DNA of 64,000 nucleotides from Sapria himalayana. Taxonomy: Eukaryota > Streptophyta > Magnoliopsida > Malpighiales > Rafflesiaceae. The stretch lies in the NCBI GenBank assembly GCA_029783825.1, contig JAREIK010000740.1, positions 1 through 64,000 of the forward strand. The letters run 5' to 3'. The position numbers and the translations under genes are program-made. The first letter of the stretch is position 1. Every line of letters begins with the position of its first letter. The notes below the pieces were generated by a model. It was given only the letters and a program-made list of their open reading frames with translations. It made no database searches and was not told the DNA's origin. This document shows positions 39,208-54,576 of the stretch, piece after piece.

Positions 39208-42200
39208 ACAAATTGATAGACAAATTGATAGATAAATTGATAATTAGATAGATAGATAGATAGTAGATAAATAGACAAATAGATAGACATATAGATAGAT
39301 AGATAGGTAGGTAGGTAGATAGCTAGGTAGGTAAATAGATAGCTAAATAGATTATTAAACAAATAGATAGAAAGATAGATAAACAGATTGATAGACAAAT
39401 AGATAAACAAAAAAATAAATAGATTATTAGATAGATAGATAGATAGACAGATAAACATATAGATGATTAAATTATAATATAGATAAATATATAAATATAT
39501 AGATAGTTAGATAGACATATAGATATAAAGATAAATAGATAGATAGACATATAGGTAGATAGATAGATAAATAGATAGATAAATAGATAGATAGATAGAT
39601 AGACAGAAAGATAGACAGATAGATTGGTAGATAAATAGATACATAGATAGACAGATAAATATATAATTATGTAGACATGTAGATAGGCAGATATATAAGC
39701 AGATAAAAAAATATATAGATAGATAGATAGAAAAATAGATAAATAGATAGATAGCTAGATATATAGATGGATAGAGAGATAAAAAGATAGATAAATAGAT
39801 AAATAGATAGATAAAAAGCCAAACAGATAGATATACAGATAGAGCGACATATAAATAGACAGATAAATAGATAGGTAAATTGATAGATTGATATCCAAAA
39901 TGATAGACAGATAGATATACAGATAGAATGACAGATTAATAGACAGATTGATAGATATATTTATAGACAAATTGATAGATAGATAGAATTATAGAATGAT
40001 AGATTGATATATTTATAGATTAATAGTGAGATAGAGTGATAGTTAGTTAGATAAATAGACAGAAAGATGGACAGATAGATAGTAGACATATAAATAGATA
40101 GATAGATAGATAGATAAAAAGATAGACATATTGAATGACAGATTTATAGATAGGCTGATAGATAGAAAGATAGATATATTGATAGATTAATAGATAGATT
40201 GATATGCAAATTGTTAGATAGATTTATAGACATATGAGATATATATAGAAAGAAAATTGATAGATATATAGATAGAATTATATATAGATACATATCTTGA
40301 TAGACAAATAGATAGATAAATAGATAGATAGATAAACTGAAAGATAAATTGATTGATAGACAAATAGATTGATAGATATCTAGATATATAAATAGATAGA
40401 AATATAAAGAGACAGATTGACATATAGATTTATAGAAAATTATAAGACAGATATATATACAGATATATAGACAAATTAATAGGCAGAATGATAGATAAAT
40501 TTATAGATAATTTGATAACATATTGATAGATAGTTTGATAGATCTATTGATAGATAAATAGATAGACATTATGTTAGAAAGATTGATAGACAATTTTATA
40601 TATAGAATGATTGATAAATTGATAGATAGATTGATAGAGAGAAAGTTATACAGATTGATAGACTGATAGATAGAGAGATTGATACATAGATAGATAGATA
40701 GATAAAAAGATAAAAAAATAGATTGATATGTTGATAGACAAATTTATCGACAAATTTATCGACAAATTGATAGGCAGATTGATAGAAAGATTAATAGATA
40801 GATTGATTAATAGATTTATAGATAGATTAATTGTTAGATATATAGACAGATAGATAGAAAAATAGATAGATAAATAGAAAGATAGATAGATCAAAAGATA
40901 GATAAATAGATAGTTAGATATATAGATAGCCAAAAAGAGTGATAGATAGATATCTAGATAAACATATAAATAGATAGATATATATAAACAAATAGAAAGA
41001 GAGACAGATAGACAGATAGATTCTATATAAAGAGATAAGTATATATATAGACAAATAGATAAATTGATAGACAGACAGACATACAGATAGAAAGATAGAT
41101 ATATTGACTAACATAAAGACAGACACAAACAAGATAGACAAAAATAGATATATAGTTAAAATATAGACAGATACATAGATAGATAGACAGATAGACAGAC
41201 AGACAGATAGATAGATAAATAGACATATAGATTGATAGATAGAAGATAGATTAACATATATATATATATATAGACAGATAGACATACAGAAAAATATATG
41301 GTCATTCAAATAGATAGTTAGATAATTAGAAAAATAGATAGATAGATATATATATACATACATACATTGATAAATAGATATATAGAAATTCAAAAAGACA
41401 AAAAGACATTTTGGTATGAATATATTCAGGAAGGTAAGTGATAGACAGATAAACATACAGACATGCAAATACACAGACAGATAAACAAACAAACAAAAAG
41501 TCATACAAACAAATAAATAGATAGACAGACAGATAGACAAATATATAGACAATTTGATAGATAGATTAATAGGAAGATTGATATAGAGATAGATAAATAG
41601 CTTGATAGAAAGATTGATAAATATATTGATAAACAGATAAATAGATAGATAGTTAGAGAAATACATAGACAAATAGACAGAAAAATTGGTAAATAAAAAT
41701 ATAGATAGAAAAATAAATAGATAGATAGATAAATAGATAGATAGATAAATAGATAGATAGATTGATATATATATATAAATAAAGTAAATGATAGATAGAT
41801 AAAAAGATAGATACTTATATACATAGATAGAATAATAGATAGATTGATAGAAAATTTGATAGATCGATTGTTAGACAAATAGATCTACATTTTGATAGAT
41901 TGATTGATAGATAGATAGATAGATAGATTGATTAATTGAAAGAATAATTGATAATAGATTAATAAAAAGATTGATTGATAGATAGTTAGACAGATTGATA
42001 GACATATAGATAGACATATTGATATATAGATAGACAGACAGATTGATATATAGATTGATTGACATATAGTTTGATAGATAAATAGACACATAAAGAGTCT
42101 GATATATCGATAAATTATTAGACAAATAGATTGTTATATAGATAAACAAATAGATAATTATAAAGACTGATAGATAGACAGATTGATAGAATGATTGATA

Positions 42201-44187
42201 CACATATTGAAAATATATAGATAGATAAATTGGTATATTGATAGAAAGATATATAGACGGATAGATTGAAAAATTATTAGATAGATTTATAGATAGATAG
42301 ATAGATATAAAGATTGATTAATTGATTGAGAGTGAGTTTGATCGATAGATTGTAAAATAATAGATGATAAAATAGATAGGTAGATTGATAGAAAGATAGA
42401 TAGGCAAATAGATAGATAGATAGATTATTTGACATATGGATAAACAAGTAGATAGATATATAGATATACAGATTGATATAATGAAAGATAGATAAATAGT
42501 GAGATAGATGAGTAGAAGTTAGATAGACAGATAGATAGACAAATGATAATCAAATAGAGACATATACAGATAGAAAGCTAGAGAGAGAGATAGATAAATA
42601 GATAGAAAGACAGATAAATAGATAGATAGACAGATAAATAAATATATAGATAGAGAGATAGAAAGATATATAGAAAGATATAAAAAAAGATAGACAAATA
42701 GATAGATAGATAAACAGATATATAGATATATAGATAGATAGATAGATAAACATATAGATAGATAGATAGACAGAAAGAAAGATAGAAAGATATATAAAAA
42801 GATAGGTAGATAGAGAGATTAACATACATATATTCAAATAGACAAAAAAATAGATAGATACATAGTTAGATAGATAGATTGGTAGACAACCAGATATAAA
42901 GACATATAGGTAGTTAGTCAATCATTTTGTTAGTCAAGCAGGCAGATATTCAGGCAGACAGGTAGACAAATAGAAAAATAGACAAATAGATAGATAGAAA
43001 AATAGACAGACAGAAAAATTGACAAACACACAATTAGACAGACACACAAACAAACAAATAAACAGACAAACAGATGGACAAATAGACAAATTGATAGACA
43101 AACAAATAGATAAATAGAATGCAGAATACAAAATATATAAATAGTTTGATAAATAGATTAATAGATAAATTGATAGATAGTTAGATAGACAGATATCTAG
43201 ATATATAGACATATAGATAAAAAGATAGATAGACTAATAGATATACACATAGATATATAGATAAATAGATAGAAAGATAGACAAAGAGATAGAAAGATAG
43301 ATGGATACATATTAGATAGATAGATAGATAGATAGAAATATAGATACATAGACAAATATATAGAAAAATAGACACACATATAGATACATAGAAAGACTAA
43401 TAGATAGAGATACAAAGATATAGATAGAGAAATTGGTAGATAGATAAAAAGATAGATAAGATAAACAAATTAATAGGTAGATAGATAGAGAGTTGATAGA
43501 TAAATAGATTGATAGACATATAGATAGATAGACATATAGATAGATAGATAGAATTATTAATTGATAGATAGATTGATAGATAGAATGATTAATTGATAGA
43601 TAGATTGATAGACAGAGTAATAACCAAATTTATATATAGATTGATATATAGATTGATAGACAAATAGATAGATAGAATGATAGGCAGAGCGATAGAAAAA
43701 TAAATTGATATATAGATAGACAAATCTTAAAACAAATATCTAGATAGATTATTTAACAGAAATATAAATAGATAGATCAAGATATAGATAGATAGATAGA
43801 TATATAGACTAAGAGTTTGAGAGATAGATAGACAGAAAAATAGACAAACAGATAGATAGATATATAGATAGATATACATATGGATAGAAAGATTGTTATA
43901 TAGAAAAATACATAGATAGATAGAGACATAGATAGATAGAAATATAGATAGATACATAAATCAAGAGTTAGATCGATAAATTTATTGAATGATAGATAGA
44001 ATGATAGATAGATTTGTAGATAGATAGATAGATAAATATTTTGATATACATATAAATAGACTTATAGATAGATAGAAAGCTATATAGATCGATAGATGGA
44101 CATATGGATAGGTATACAGATAGGCAGATATATTGACAGATAGATAGTCGGATATATATTTAGATAGATAGTTAAATTGATAGACAC

Positions 44188-44224
<37 letters not shown>

Positions 44225-44369
44225 AGATAGACAGACAGACAGACAGACAGATAAATAGGTAGACATATAGATAGATAGATATATAGACAGTTTGATAGGT
44301 TGATATACAAATAAATAGATAGATAGATAGAAAGATAGACATATAGATAGATAGTAAGATAGATAGATA

Positions 44370-45070
44370 GATAGATAGGCAGATAGATAGGCAGATAGAT
44401 AGACAGAAAGATCAACAGGTAGACAGACAGATAGAAAGATATATAGATAGTCAGATACATAAATTGATAGATAGATAGATATATAGATATATAGATATAT
44501 AAATAGATAGATATGTAAATAGATACACGATTGACTTATAGATAGATAGATAAATAGATAGAAGACAAATAGATAGACATATAGAAAGATATAAAGATAA
44601 ACAGATAGATAGAAAGATATATAGACAAATTGATATAAAATTTGATAAATTGATTAATAGATTAATTGATAGAGAGATTTATAGACAGATTGATAGATAG
44701 ATTAATAAATATACATAAAGATAGATAAATAGATAGATAGACATATAGATAGATAGTTAGATAGATAGATAGATAGGTAGATAGATAGGCAAATAGATAG
44801 ACAGAAAGATCGACAGACAGACAGACATATAGATAGATAGAAAGATATATAGATAGTCAGATACATAAATTGATAGATAGATAGATATATAGATAGATAG
44901 ATATGTAAATAGATACACTATTGACTTATAGATAGATAGATAAATAGATAGACATATAGAAAGATATAAAGATAAATAGATAGATAGAAAGATATATAGA
45001 CAAATTGATATAAAATTTGATAAATTGATTAATAGATTAATTGATAGAGAGATTTAAAGAAAGATTGATT
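44370..45070 (-). repeat. Tandem duplication of a roughly 300-bp satellite block
   Basis: The marker order tagtcagatacataaattg, then atatgtaaatagatacac, then gacttatagatag, then caaattgatataaaatttg, occurs first at 44,449-44,650 and again at 44,855-45,020. The offset falls from 406 to 375 bases because the first copy has about 30 extra bases. A few substitutions separate the copies. Confidence 0.8.
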
Positions 45071-45175
45071 TACAAATTGATAAACAAATTGATTGATAGA
45101 TAGATAAATAGATTAAGATGTAGATAGAGAGATAGATAGAGATATAGATATGCAAATAGATAAATAGATAGATAG

Positions 45176-45179
<4 letters not shown>

Positions 45180-45206
<27 letters not shown>

Positions 45207-45220
45207 AACACACACATATA
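45180..45220. repeat. (TA)n/(CA)n compound microsatellite
   Basis: A TA run passes into an imperfect CA run within the GATA array. Confidence 0.85.
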
Positions 45221-47418
45221 GATAGATAGATTTATTTATTTATTTATATATTGATAGATAGATATATAGATATATAAAAAAAATGGATAGATAGATATAT
45301 AGATATATAGAAAGAAAGTATAATAGATAGACATATAGATCGAAAAATTTTTAGATAAATTGACACACAGAATGATAGATAGATTGATAGACAGTTTATT
45401 AGTAGATTGTTAGATAGATTAATACATAGATTGATAGACAGATTAAAAGATAGAATGATAGACATAATGATATATAGATTAAAATACAAATTGAATGACA
45501 GATTGATAAATAAATTGATAGATAGACAAATAAATTGACAGATAGATAGATATATTGATAGTAAGATAGTTACATAGATAGATAGATAGTAAAAATGATA
45601 GATAGAGAGATAGATAGATAGATACACATATAGATAGGTAGTTAGATATACAGATAGATAGATATTTTATTATATAGATAGATAGAGAGATAGACAGATA
45701 AATAAATAGATAAATAGATAAACAGATAAACAGATTAACAAATAGATAGACATATAGTTAGATATATAGATAGTCAAATAGATAGATAAATAAATGAATA
45801 GATAAATAGATAAATAAATATTTAGATATATAGACAAATAGATATAGAGATAGCTAGATATTTTTCTAGATAGATTTATAGATAGAAGGATAGATACATA
45901 TACAGATAGATAAATAAATATATCTATAGATATAAAGATAGATAAATAGATAGAGAGATAGATCAATAGATTAATAGATAGATTGATATACATATTGATA
46001 CACAAATTGTTATAAAGATGGTAGATAAATTTATCGAGAGAAAGATATTTAGATAGATATACAAATTGATAGATAGTTTGATAAATAGATCGATCGATAG
46101 ATAGATCGACAAATTGATCGATAGATTGATAGTTAGATTCATTGAAAAATTAATAGTCATATTGATAGATACTTTGATAGATAGATTAATAGATAGATTT
46201 ATAGATAGATAGATAGACATGTAGATAGATAGATTGAAAGATAGATAAAAATACATATAGATATATATATATATATATATATATAAACAGAAAGATAGAA
46301 AGAAAGATAATCAAAATGATAGATAAATATATTGATAGAATGATGGACAGGTAGATAGACAAATATAAAAATAGATAGATTAAAGATAGATTGACAGATA
46401 GATAGACATATAAATAGACAAATAGATAGACGGATCGATAGAGAGCTTATTAGATAGATAAATATACAAATAGATAGACAAATAGTTAGATAGATATATA
46501 GATATATGAAAGACATATAGATAGGCAGATTATTAGATAGATAGATAGATAGATTGATTGATTGATATATATATACACATATATATAGACAGACATATAG
46601 ATAGATAGATAGATAGACAAACAGACAAACAGATAGATAGATAGTAAGATAAATAAATAGATAGATATGTAGATTTATAGATAGAATGATAGATTGATTG
46701 ATTGAAAGATTGATAACAAATTAAAAGATAAATTTATAGAAATATTGAGAGTAAGATTGATTGACATATTAATATAAAAATAGATAGACAAATATATAAA
46801 GTGAATGATAGATTGATTGATAGATAATTAGATAGATAGATAGATAGACAGGTAGACTGATTGATAGACAAATAAATTAATAAATAAATGGAGAGTTTAA
46901 TAGATAAATTGATAAATAGATTGATAGGCCAGTAAATAGATAGATAGATAGATAGATTGCTTGATTGATTGATAGATTTATAGACAGAAATATAGATAGA
47001 TATAAAAGTCAGATACATAGATTGATAGATAGATAGATCTATACCTAGATAGATATATAGATTGTTTGATAGATAGATTGACATTTAGATTGATAGGTAG
47101 ATAGACATAAAGATTGATAGATAGTTAGATCAATAGATAGAGTGAAAGATAGATTTATAAATAGATAGAAATTTAAAAGATAGATAGAATGATTGATATA
47201 TAGATATACATTTTGATAAATAGATTGATCGAGTTATTGATAAATATATTAATATAAAATTGGTAAATTGATTGAAAGACATATTGATTAGATAGATTGA
47301 GAGACAAAAAGATACACATTTAGATATACAGTGAGATAGATAGATGATAGACAGATAGATTGACAATTAGATAGACAGATTCTTAGACAAATAGATAGTT
47401 AGATAGATAGATAGATAG

Positions 47419-47422
<4 letters not shown>

Positions 47423-47462
<40 letters not shown>
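47423..47462. repeat. (TA)n microsatellite
   Basis: About 20 uninterrupted TA units in the GATA array. Confidence 0.95.
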
Positions 47463-47466
<4 letters not shown>

Positions 47467-48176
47467 TAGATAGACTGATAGATTGATTTATTGATATACA
47501 GATTGATTATAGAATTATGGAAAGATAGATAGATTGATTGATATATAGATTAATAAGTAGATCGATAGACATAATGATATACAGATTGATAGACAATATA
47601 ATAGATAGATAGATTGATTGATTAATTTATTAATTTATTAATTGATTGATTATTTCAATGATAGATAGACAAATAGATAGACAAATTGATAGATAGATAG
47701 ACAGATATATAAATAGATAAATAGCTAGATAAATAGATAAATAGACAAATAGATTGAGAAACTAATAGATAAATAGATAAATACATTTATAGTTAGATAG
47801 ACAGACATATAGATAGAAAGATATATAGATAGAAAGATATATAGATAGATTGATAGATAGAAAGCTAGATATATAAATAGATAGATAGATAGATAGACAA
47901 ATACAAATATAGGTAGATAGATAAATATAGAAATAGATTGATAGTTTGAGTGAGAGATTGATAGATTGATTGATAGACTAATTTGTATATAAATAGATAA
48001 ATAGATAGATAGATAAAAAGATAGATAGATAGATAGATTTATAGACAGAATGATAGACACATTGAAAGATAGATTTATAAATTGATTGTAAAATATATAG
48101 ATAGATAGATACATATTCAAATAGATTAATAGATAGATAAAAAGAGAGATAGACAGACATACAGAAAGATAGATAT

Positions 48177-48207
<31 letters not shown>

Positions 48208-49265
48208 AACATATTGATTGATACATACATAGACGGATAGAGAGATAGATTAATAGATTGTATATAGATAGAAGGATAGTTAGATAGATAAATTGATTGA
48301 TTGAAAGATAGATAGATAGATTGATTGATAGACAGATTGATTGTTCGATTGATACACAGATTGATAGATAGATTGAAAGAGAGATGACAAACAAATAGAT
48401 TACAAGAAAGAAAGATAGATATATATAGAGATAGATAGATAGACAACTAGATAGATAGAAAGATAGATAGTTAGACAAATAGATATATAGTCATATAGAT
48501 AGACATATAGAGTCATAGAAAAATAGACAGATAGATAAACAAATAGATAGATAAATAGTTAGATAGATAGATAGATTAGTTGATTGATTGATTGATTGAT
48601 TGACACAGATTGATAGGCAGATAGATACAAACATTGATAAACAGATAGATTGATTGATTAATTAATTGATTGATTGTTTGATATATAGATAGATAGACAA
48701 AGAGACAAACCGATAGATAGATACATAGAGAGAAAAATAGATAGAAAGACAAATAGATATACAGATAGATATATAGATACATACATAGATTTATAGTTTG
48801 ATTGAGAGATTGATAGATAGATTGATAAGCCGATACATAGACAGATAGATAGACAACTAGATATACATATAGATAGATATATTGCTAGACTGATAGATAG
48901 ATAGATAGATTTATAGATCGAATAATAGAAAGATTGATAAAAAGATTAATAGACAGATTGATAGATTGATTGATAAAAAGATTAATAGATAAATAGATTC
49001 ATAGTTAAATAGAGAGAAAGATATATAGATAGATAGATAGACAGACAGATAGAGAGCTAGATAAATAGATAGATAGATAGATAGATAGATAGACAGATAG
49101 ATTGAAAGATAGATAAATACATAGACAAATTGATTGACAGACAGGCAGACAGACGGATAGATAGATAGATAGACATATTGATAGGTAGATTGATAGGTCA
49201 TTAATACACAGATTGATAGACATATTGATAGACAGATAGATAGATAAATAGATTGAGAGATATAT

Positions 49266-49267
<2 letters not shown>

Positions 49268-49333
<66 letters not shown>
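49268..49333. repeat. Long (TA)n microsatellite
   Basis: About 33 uninterrupted TA units, the longest dinucleotide tract noticed in the window and a likely cruciform-forming or hypervariable site. Confidence 0.95.
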
Positions 49334-49336
<3 letters not shown>

Positions 49337-51032
49337 TATAGACATGAAGATAGATAGATAGATATACTTATAGAAAGATAGATACATAGTCATATTGGTC
49401 GATTTATAGACTGATAAATATATAGATAGATAGATATAAAAATAAAAAGATAGATTGATAGAAAGATAGATAGATTGATTGATAGATTGATACATTGACA
49501 CATAGATTTATAGATAGATTTATATAAACATTGATACATAGACAGATTGATTGATTGAATGAATAAATAATTGATAGATAGACAGATAGACAGACATAAA
49601 GATTGATAGATATATTTATTGATTGAATAGTTGATTGAGAAATTGATAGATAGATAGACAGATAGATTGATAGATTGATAGATTGATAGATAGATTGATA
49701 AACAAATTGATAGACAAATTAATAGACAAATTGATAGACAAATTGATATACAAATAGATATATATATATATATACACACACATAGATAGATAGGTAGATA
49801 GTTAGATAGATAGAAAGACACATAGATATATTGGTATATAGATAAATTTATAGATTGATAGATAGATAGACATATAAATAGATAGAAAGATAGAGATATT
49901 ACTAGATAGATAAATAAATAAATTGACAGACAGATAGATAAACAGATATATAGACAATTATATAGATAGATAAATAGTTAGATAGAAAGATAAATAGATA
50001 GATAGATAGCTATATACATAGACATATAAATAGAAAGAAAGTTTGATAGATAGACAGAATGATATACATATAGATATACATATAGATATACATATAGATA
50101 TACAAATAGATAGATAGATTGATTGATTGATTGACACAAGATAGACAGATATATACATATATAAATAGATAGATAGACATAGATAGACAGATAGATTAAC
50201 ATATAGATATATAGATAAATAGATAGATAAATATATAGAGAGTCTGGATAGATTGATAGACATATTTCTAGATAGTTAGATAGATTGATAGATAGATAGA
50301 GAGATAAATAGATATATAGATAAAAAATAGATAGATAGATTCATAGTATAATAGATAGACAGATTGAAAGAAATAATGATAGTCAGATAGATAAATAGAT
50401 AGTTTGCTATATAGATAGATAGTTAGAAAGATATATAGAATGATAGACATGTTGATAGAAAGATTCATAGACAAATTGATAGATTGATTGGTAGTCAGAT
50501 TGATAGACAGAATGAGAGACAGATTGATAGATGATTGATCAACAGATAGATATATAGATTGATAGATAGATTTATAGATAGATTTAATGATAAATTAATA
50601 GATTGATTGACAGACATATTGATAAATATATAGATAAATACATAGATAGATAGTTAGTTAGTTAGATATATACACAAATAAATAGATTGATAGATAGACT
50701 AATATATATACATATAGATAGATAGATTATTAGATAGACAGATAGATTGATAGATAATTAGACAGATAGATTGACAGATTGATATATAAATAGATAGATT
50801 GATAGAAAATCAGATAAATAAAAAGATATATTTACAGATAGATAGACAGAAAGATAGATTGAAAGATAAAAGATTGACAGATAGATAGGTAGATAGATAG
50901 ATAGATAGGTATACAAATAGATAGACAGAAAGATTGATAGAATGATAAATAAATAAACATAAAGTAGACACGTAGTTAAAAAGATATATAAATAGATAGA
51001 CATAAATATAAATCGATAGATAAATAAATTTT

Positions 51033-51110
51033 TAAATTGATAGACAAATAGATAGATAAATAGATATATATATATCTATCTATTTATCTATCTATTTGTC
51101 TATCAATTTA
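51033..51110. repeat. Perfect inverted repeat (hairpin) in the GATA array
   Basis: A 31-base arm at 51,033-51,063 (starting taaattgatagacaaatag) is followed by a 16-base TA-rich spacer. Its exact reverse complement is at 51,080-51,110. It is a local fold-back in which one arm carries TATC-sense units inside a GATA-sense array. Confidence 0.9.
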
Positions 51111-53614
51111 AATAGATATAGTTAAATAGATATATTAATAAGTAGTCAGATAGAAATATAGTTAAATAGATTAAGAGATAGACAAATAGATTGATAGATA
51201 TATAGATAGAAAGATAGAAATATAGATAGATATATAGATATACAGATAGATTGATTGATTGATTGACAGATTAATAAATAGATTGATAGCTTGATTGATA
51301 GACATATAAGTAGATAGATAGATAGACATAATGATAGATTAATTGATTGACAGATCGATAGATAGATTTATACACATATTGATAGAAAGATTGCTAGACT
51401 AATTGATAGACTGATTGATATATAGATTGATAGACAAATTTAAAGACATTTAAATTACAAATTGTTAGACAAATTGATAGACAAATAGATAGAAAGATAT
51501 ATAGATAGATAGAAATATAGATTAATACATATTTAGATATATAGATAGATAGATAAATAAATAAACTGATAGTTAGATAGATCGATAGATAGATAGATAA
51601 ATAGATAGACATATTTATATAGATAGATAGATATAGCCAGATAAATAGATAGTTAGATAGACTTATCAGATAGAAAGATATAAAGAAAATAGATAGATAG
51701 ATAAAAAGATATATAGATAGACTGACTTATAGATAGATAGATAGATATATAGATAAATAGTAGATAGAAACATAGATAGATAGACATATCTATAGACAAA
51801 ATGATATTACAGATTGATAGATAGACAGACATACATACATACAGATTGATAGATATATTTATATATATAGGCATATAGATAGAGAGATAGATCGATAGAT
51901 AGACAGATAGATTAATAGATAGATATAAAAATAGATCGATAGATAGATTGAGAGATAGAAATATATATATATATTGATAGATAAATAAATAGACAAATAG
52001 ATATATAGATAGTCACAAAAATAGAGAGAAAGATAGACATATATATATAAATAGGCAAATAGATAGATAGATAGTCACATAGATAGAGAGATAGATAGAC
52101 AGATATATATAAATATATATATATAGCTAGCTTGCTAGATAGATACACAGACAGATAAATAGATAGATATATAAATAGAATGATAGACATATTGATAGAA
52201 AGATTGAGACTACTTGGTAAACAGATTAATAGACATAATGAAAGAGAAATTGATAGATTGATTGTTCGACAGATTGATAGATAGAAATATATATTTATAG
52301 ACAAATTAATAGATAACTTAATAGATTGATTTACACATTAATTGACTAATATAAAGATAAATAGATAGATAGATAGATTGTTACTAAGATATATATGTAA
52401 ATAAATAGATCGATAAATAGACTAATAGATATACATATTGATAGACAGATTATTATACAGATAGACAGAAAGATAGAAAGATTGATAGAATTAGAGATAA
52501 AAAAAGATATATATATATATATATATATAGACAGAAAGATAGAAGATTTACAGATAGATCGAAAAATAGATAGATAGATCGATAGATATGTATACAAATT
52601 GATAGACAGATATATCGATAGATAGATAAATAAATAAACATATAGATAGACACAGTTAAATAGATCAAAAGATAGATAGACAAATATATAGATAAATAGA
52701 TAGATACATAAATACATAGACAGATATATACATAAATAGATAAACAAATAGATAAATTAATAAGTATTCAAATAGATATATAGTTTGAGAGATAGAGATA
52801 TAGATATATAGAAACACAGAAATATAGATAGATAGATATATATATATACAAATAGATAGATGGATTGGCAGATAGATAGATAGATAGATTAATAGATAGA
52901 TTGATAGATAAACATAATGATAGATTAATTGATTGACAGATTGATTAATAGATTTATAGACATAATGATATATAGATTGATATATTGATAGACAAATTTA
53001 TAGGCATTTAAATGACAAATTGATAGAAAAATTGATAGACAAATAAATAAAAAGATATATAGACAGATAGAAATACAGAGTAATAAATATTTAGATATAT
53101 AGATACATAGATAGATAGATAGTTAAATAAACTGATAGATAGATAGATCGATATATAGACAAATAGAATATAGGTATATAGATAGATAGATAGATAGACA
53201 TATAGCTAGTTGATAAATATATAGACATATAGATAGACAAATAGAAATAAAATAGATAGACAAATAGAAAAAAAATAGATAGACAAATAGAAAAAAAATA
53301 GATATACAAATAGAAAGACAGATAGATAAACAGATGGATATATAGATATTTAGATATACAGATAAACAATAGATAGATACACAGATAGATAGACATATCA
53401 ATAGACAAATAGATATATAGATATATAGATAGACTTGATAGATAGACAAACAGACAGACAGATAGATAGATAGAGAGAGATATATATATATATATATATA
53501 TATTTTTTATTTATATATAAAAAGAGAGAGAAAGATTGATAAATATATGGATATATTATTAGATAGATATACAGATAGATAGACAAATAGATAGATAATG
53601 AGATAGATAGATAG

Positions 53615-53735
53615 ACACACACACACACACACACATACATACATACATATAGATAGATAGATATACAAATATATTGATAGATACATAAATATACAAATAG
53701 ATAGATAGATAGTCACATAGATAGAGATATAGATA

Positions 53736-53774
<39 letters not shown>

Positions 53775-53810
53775 CTAGTTTGATAGATAGACAGATAGAA
53801 AGAAAGAAAG

Positions 53811-53843
<33 letters not shown>
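53615..53843. repeat. Cluster of (CA)n and (TA)n microsatellites
   Basis: A CA run at about 53,615-53,634, a TA run at about 53,741-53,772 and a second TA run at about 53,816-53,842. The sequence ataGCTAGT follows each of the two TA runs, so they may be copies of one block. Confidence 0.85.
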
Positions 53844-53846
<3 letters not shown>

Positions 53847-54185
53847 ATAGCTAGTCATGAAAGATTGATGGATAGATAGACATACAGCCAAAAAATAGAC
53901 AATCAAATTAGTAAATAGATAGATAGATAGATAGATAGACTGATAAACAGATAGACAGTCAGTCAGTCACTTAGTTTGCTAAGCTGGTAGATAGTTAGGT
54001 AGGCAGACAGAAAGACAAATAGAGAGACAGATAAACAAACAAATAGACAAACTTACAGACAGACAACAAATATATAGATAGATAGACAGTTAGATAAATA
54101 AATAGATAGATAGAAATAAAGAAGGATACACAGATTTATAATCAGATTAATAGATAGATTATTAGACAAATAGATAGACAGATAG

Positions 54186-54230
<45 letters not shown>

Positions 54231-54525
54231 TATAGATATACATAAAGATAGACAGAAAGATATACACAAAGATAGATAGATATATAAATAGATCGATAGA
54301 TAGAATCACAGATTGATAAATTAATAGATATATAGACAAATAAGTATATAGATAGATAGACATAAAGATAGATAGATAGACAGATAAATAGTCACATAAA
54401 TAGATAGATAGATAGATAGATATATATATATATACAGATAGATTGATAGATAGATAGACAGAATGATCGGTATATAGATAAATAGATATATCGATACATA
54501 CACATACATTCTTAGATAGATAGAC

Positions 54526-54571
<46 letters not shown>
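54186..54571. repeat. Pair of (TA)n microsatellites
   Basis: TA runs at about 54,188-54,226 and 54,532-54,571. Both are followed by agacatatagat and an aaagatag-like continuation, which suggests duplication of a block of about 345 bases. Confidence 0.8.

Positions 54572-54576
<5 letters not shown>

Noticed and set aside
40914..41672. Long minus-strand frame of 252 codons and dozens of similar frames rich in Tyr-Leu-Ser-Ile throughout the arrays
   Set aside because: They follow from the TATC repeat having no stop in any frame of that strand. They switch strand exactly where repeat polarity switches, overlap each other in two frames, and have no domain or start context.
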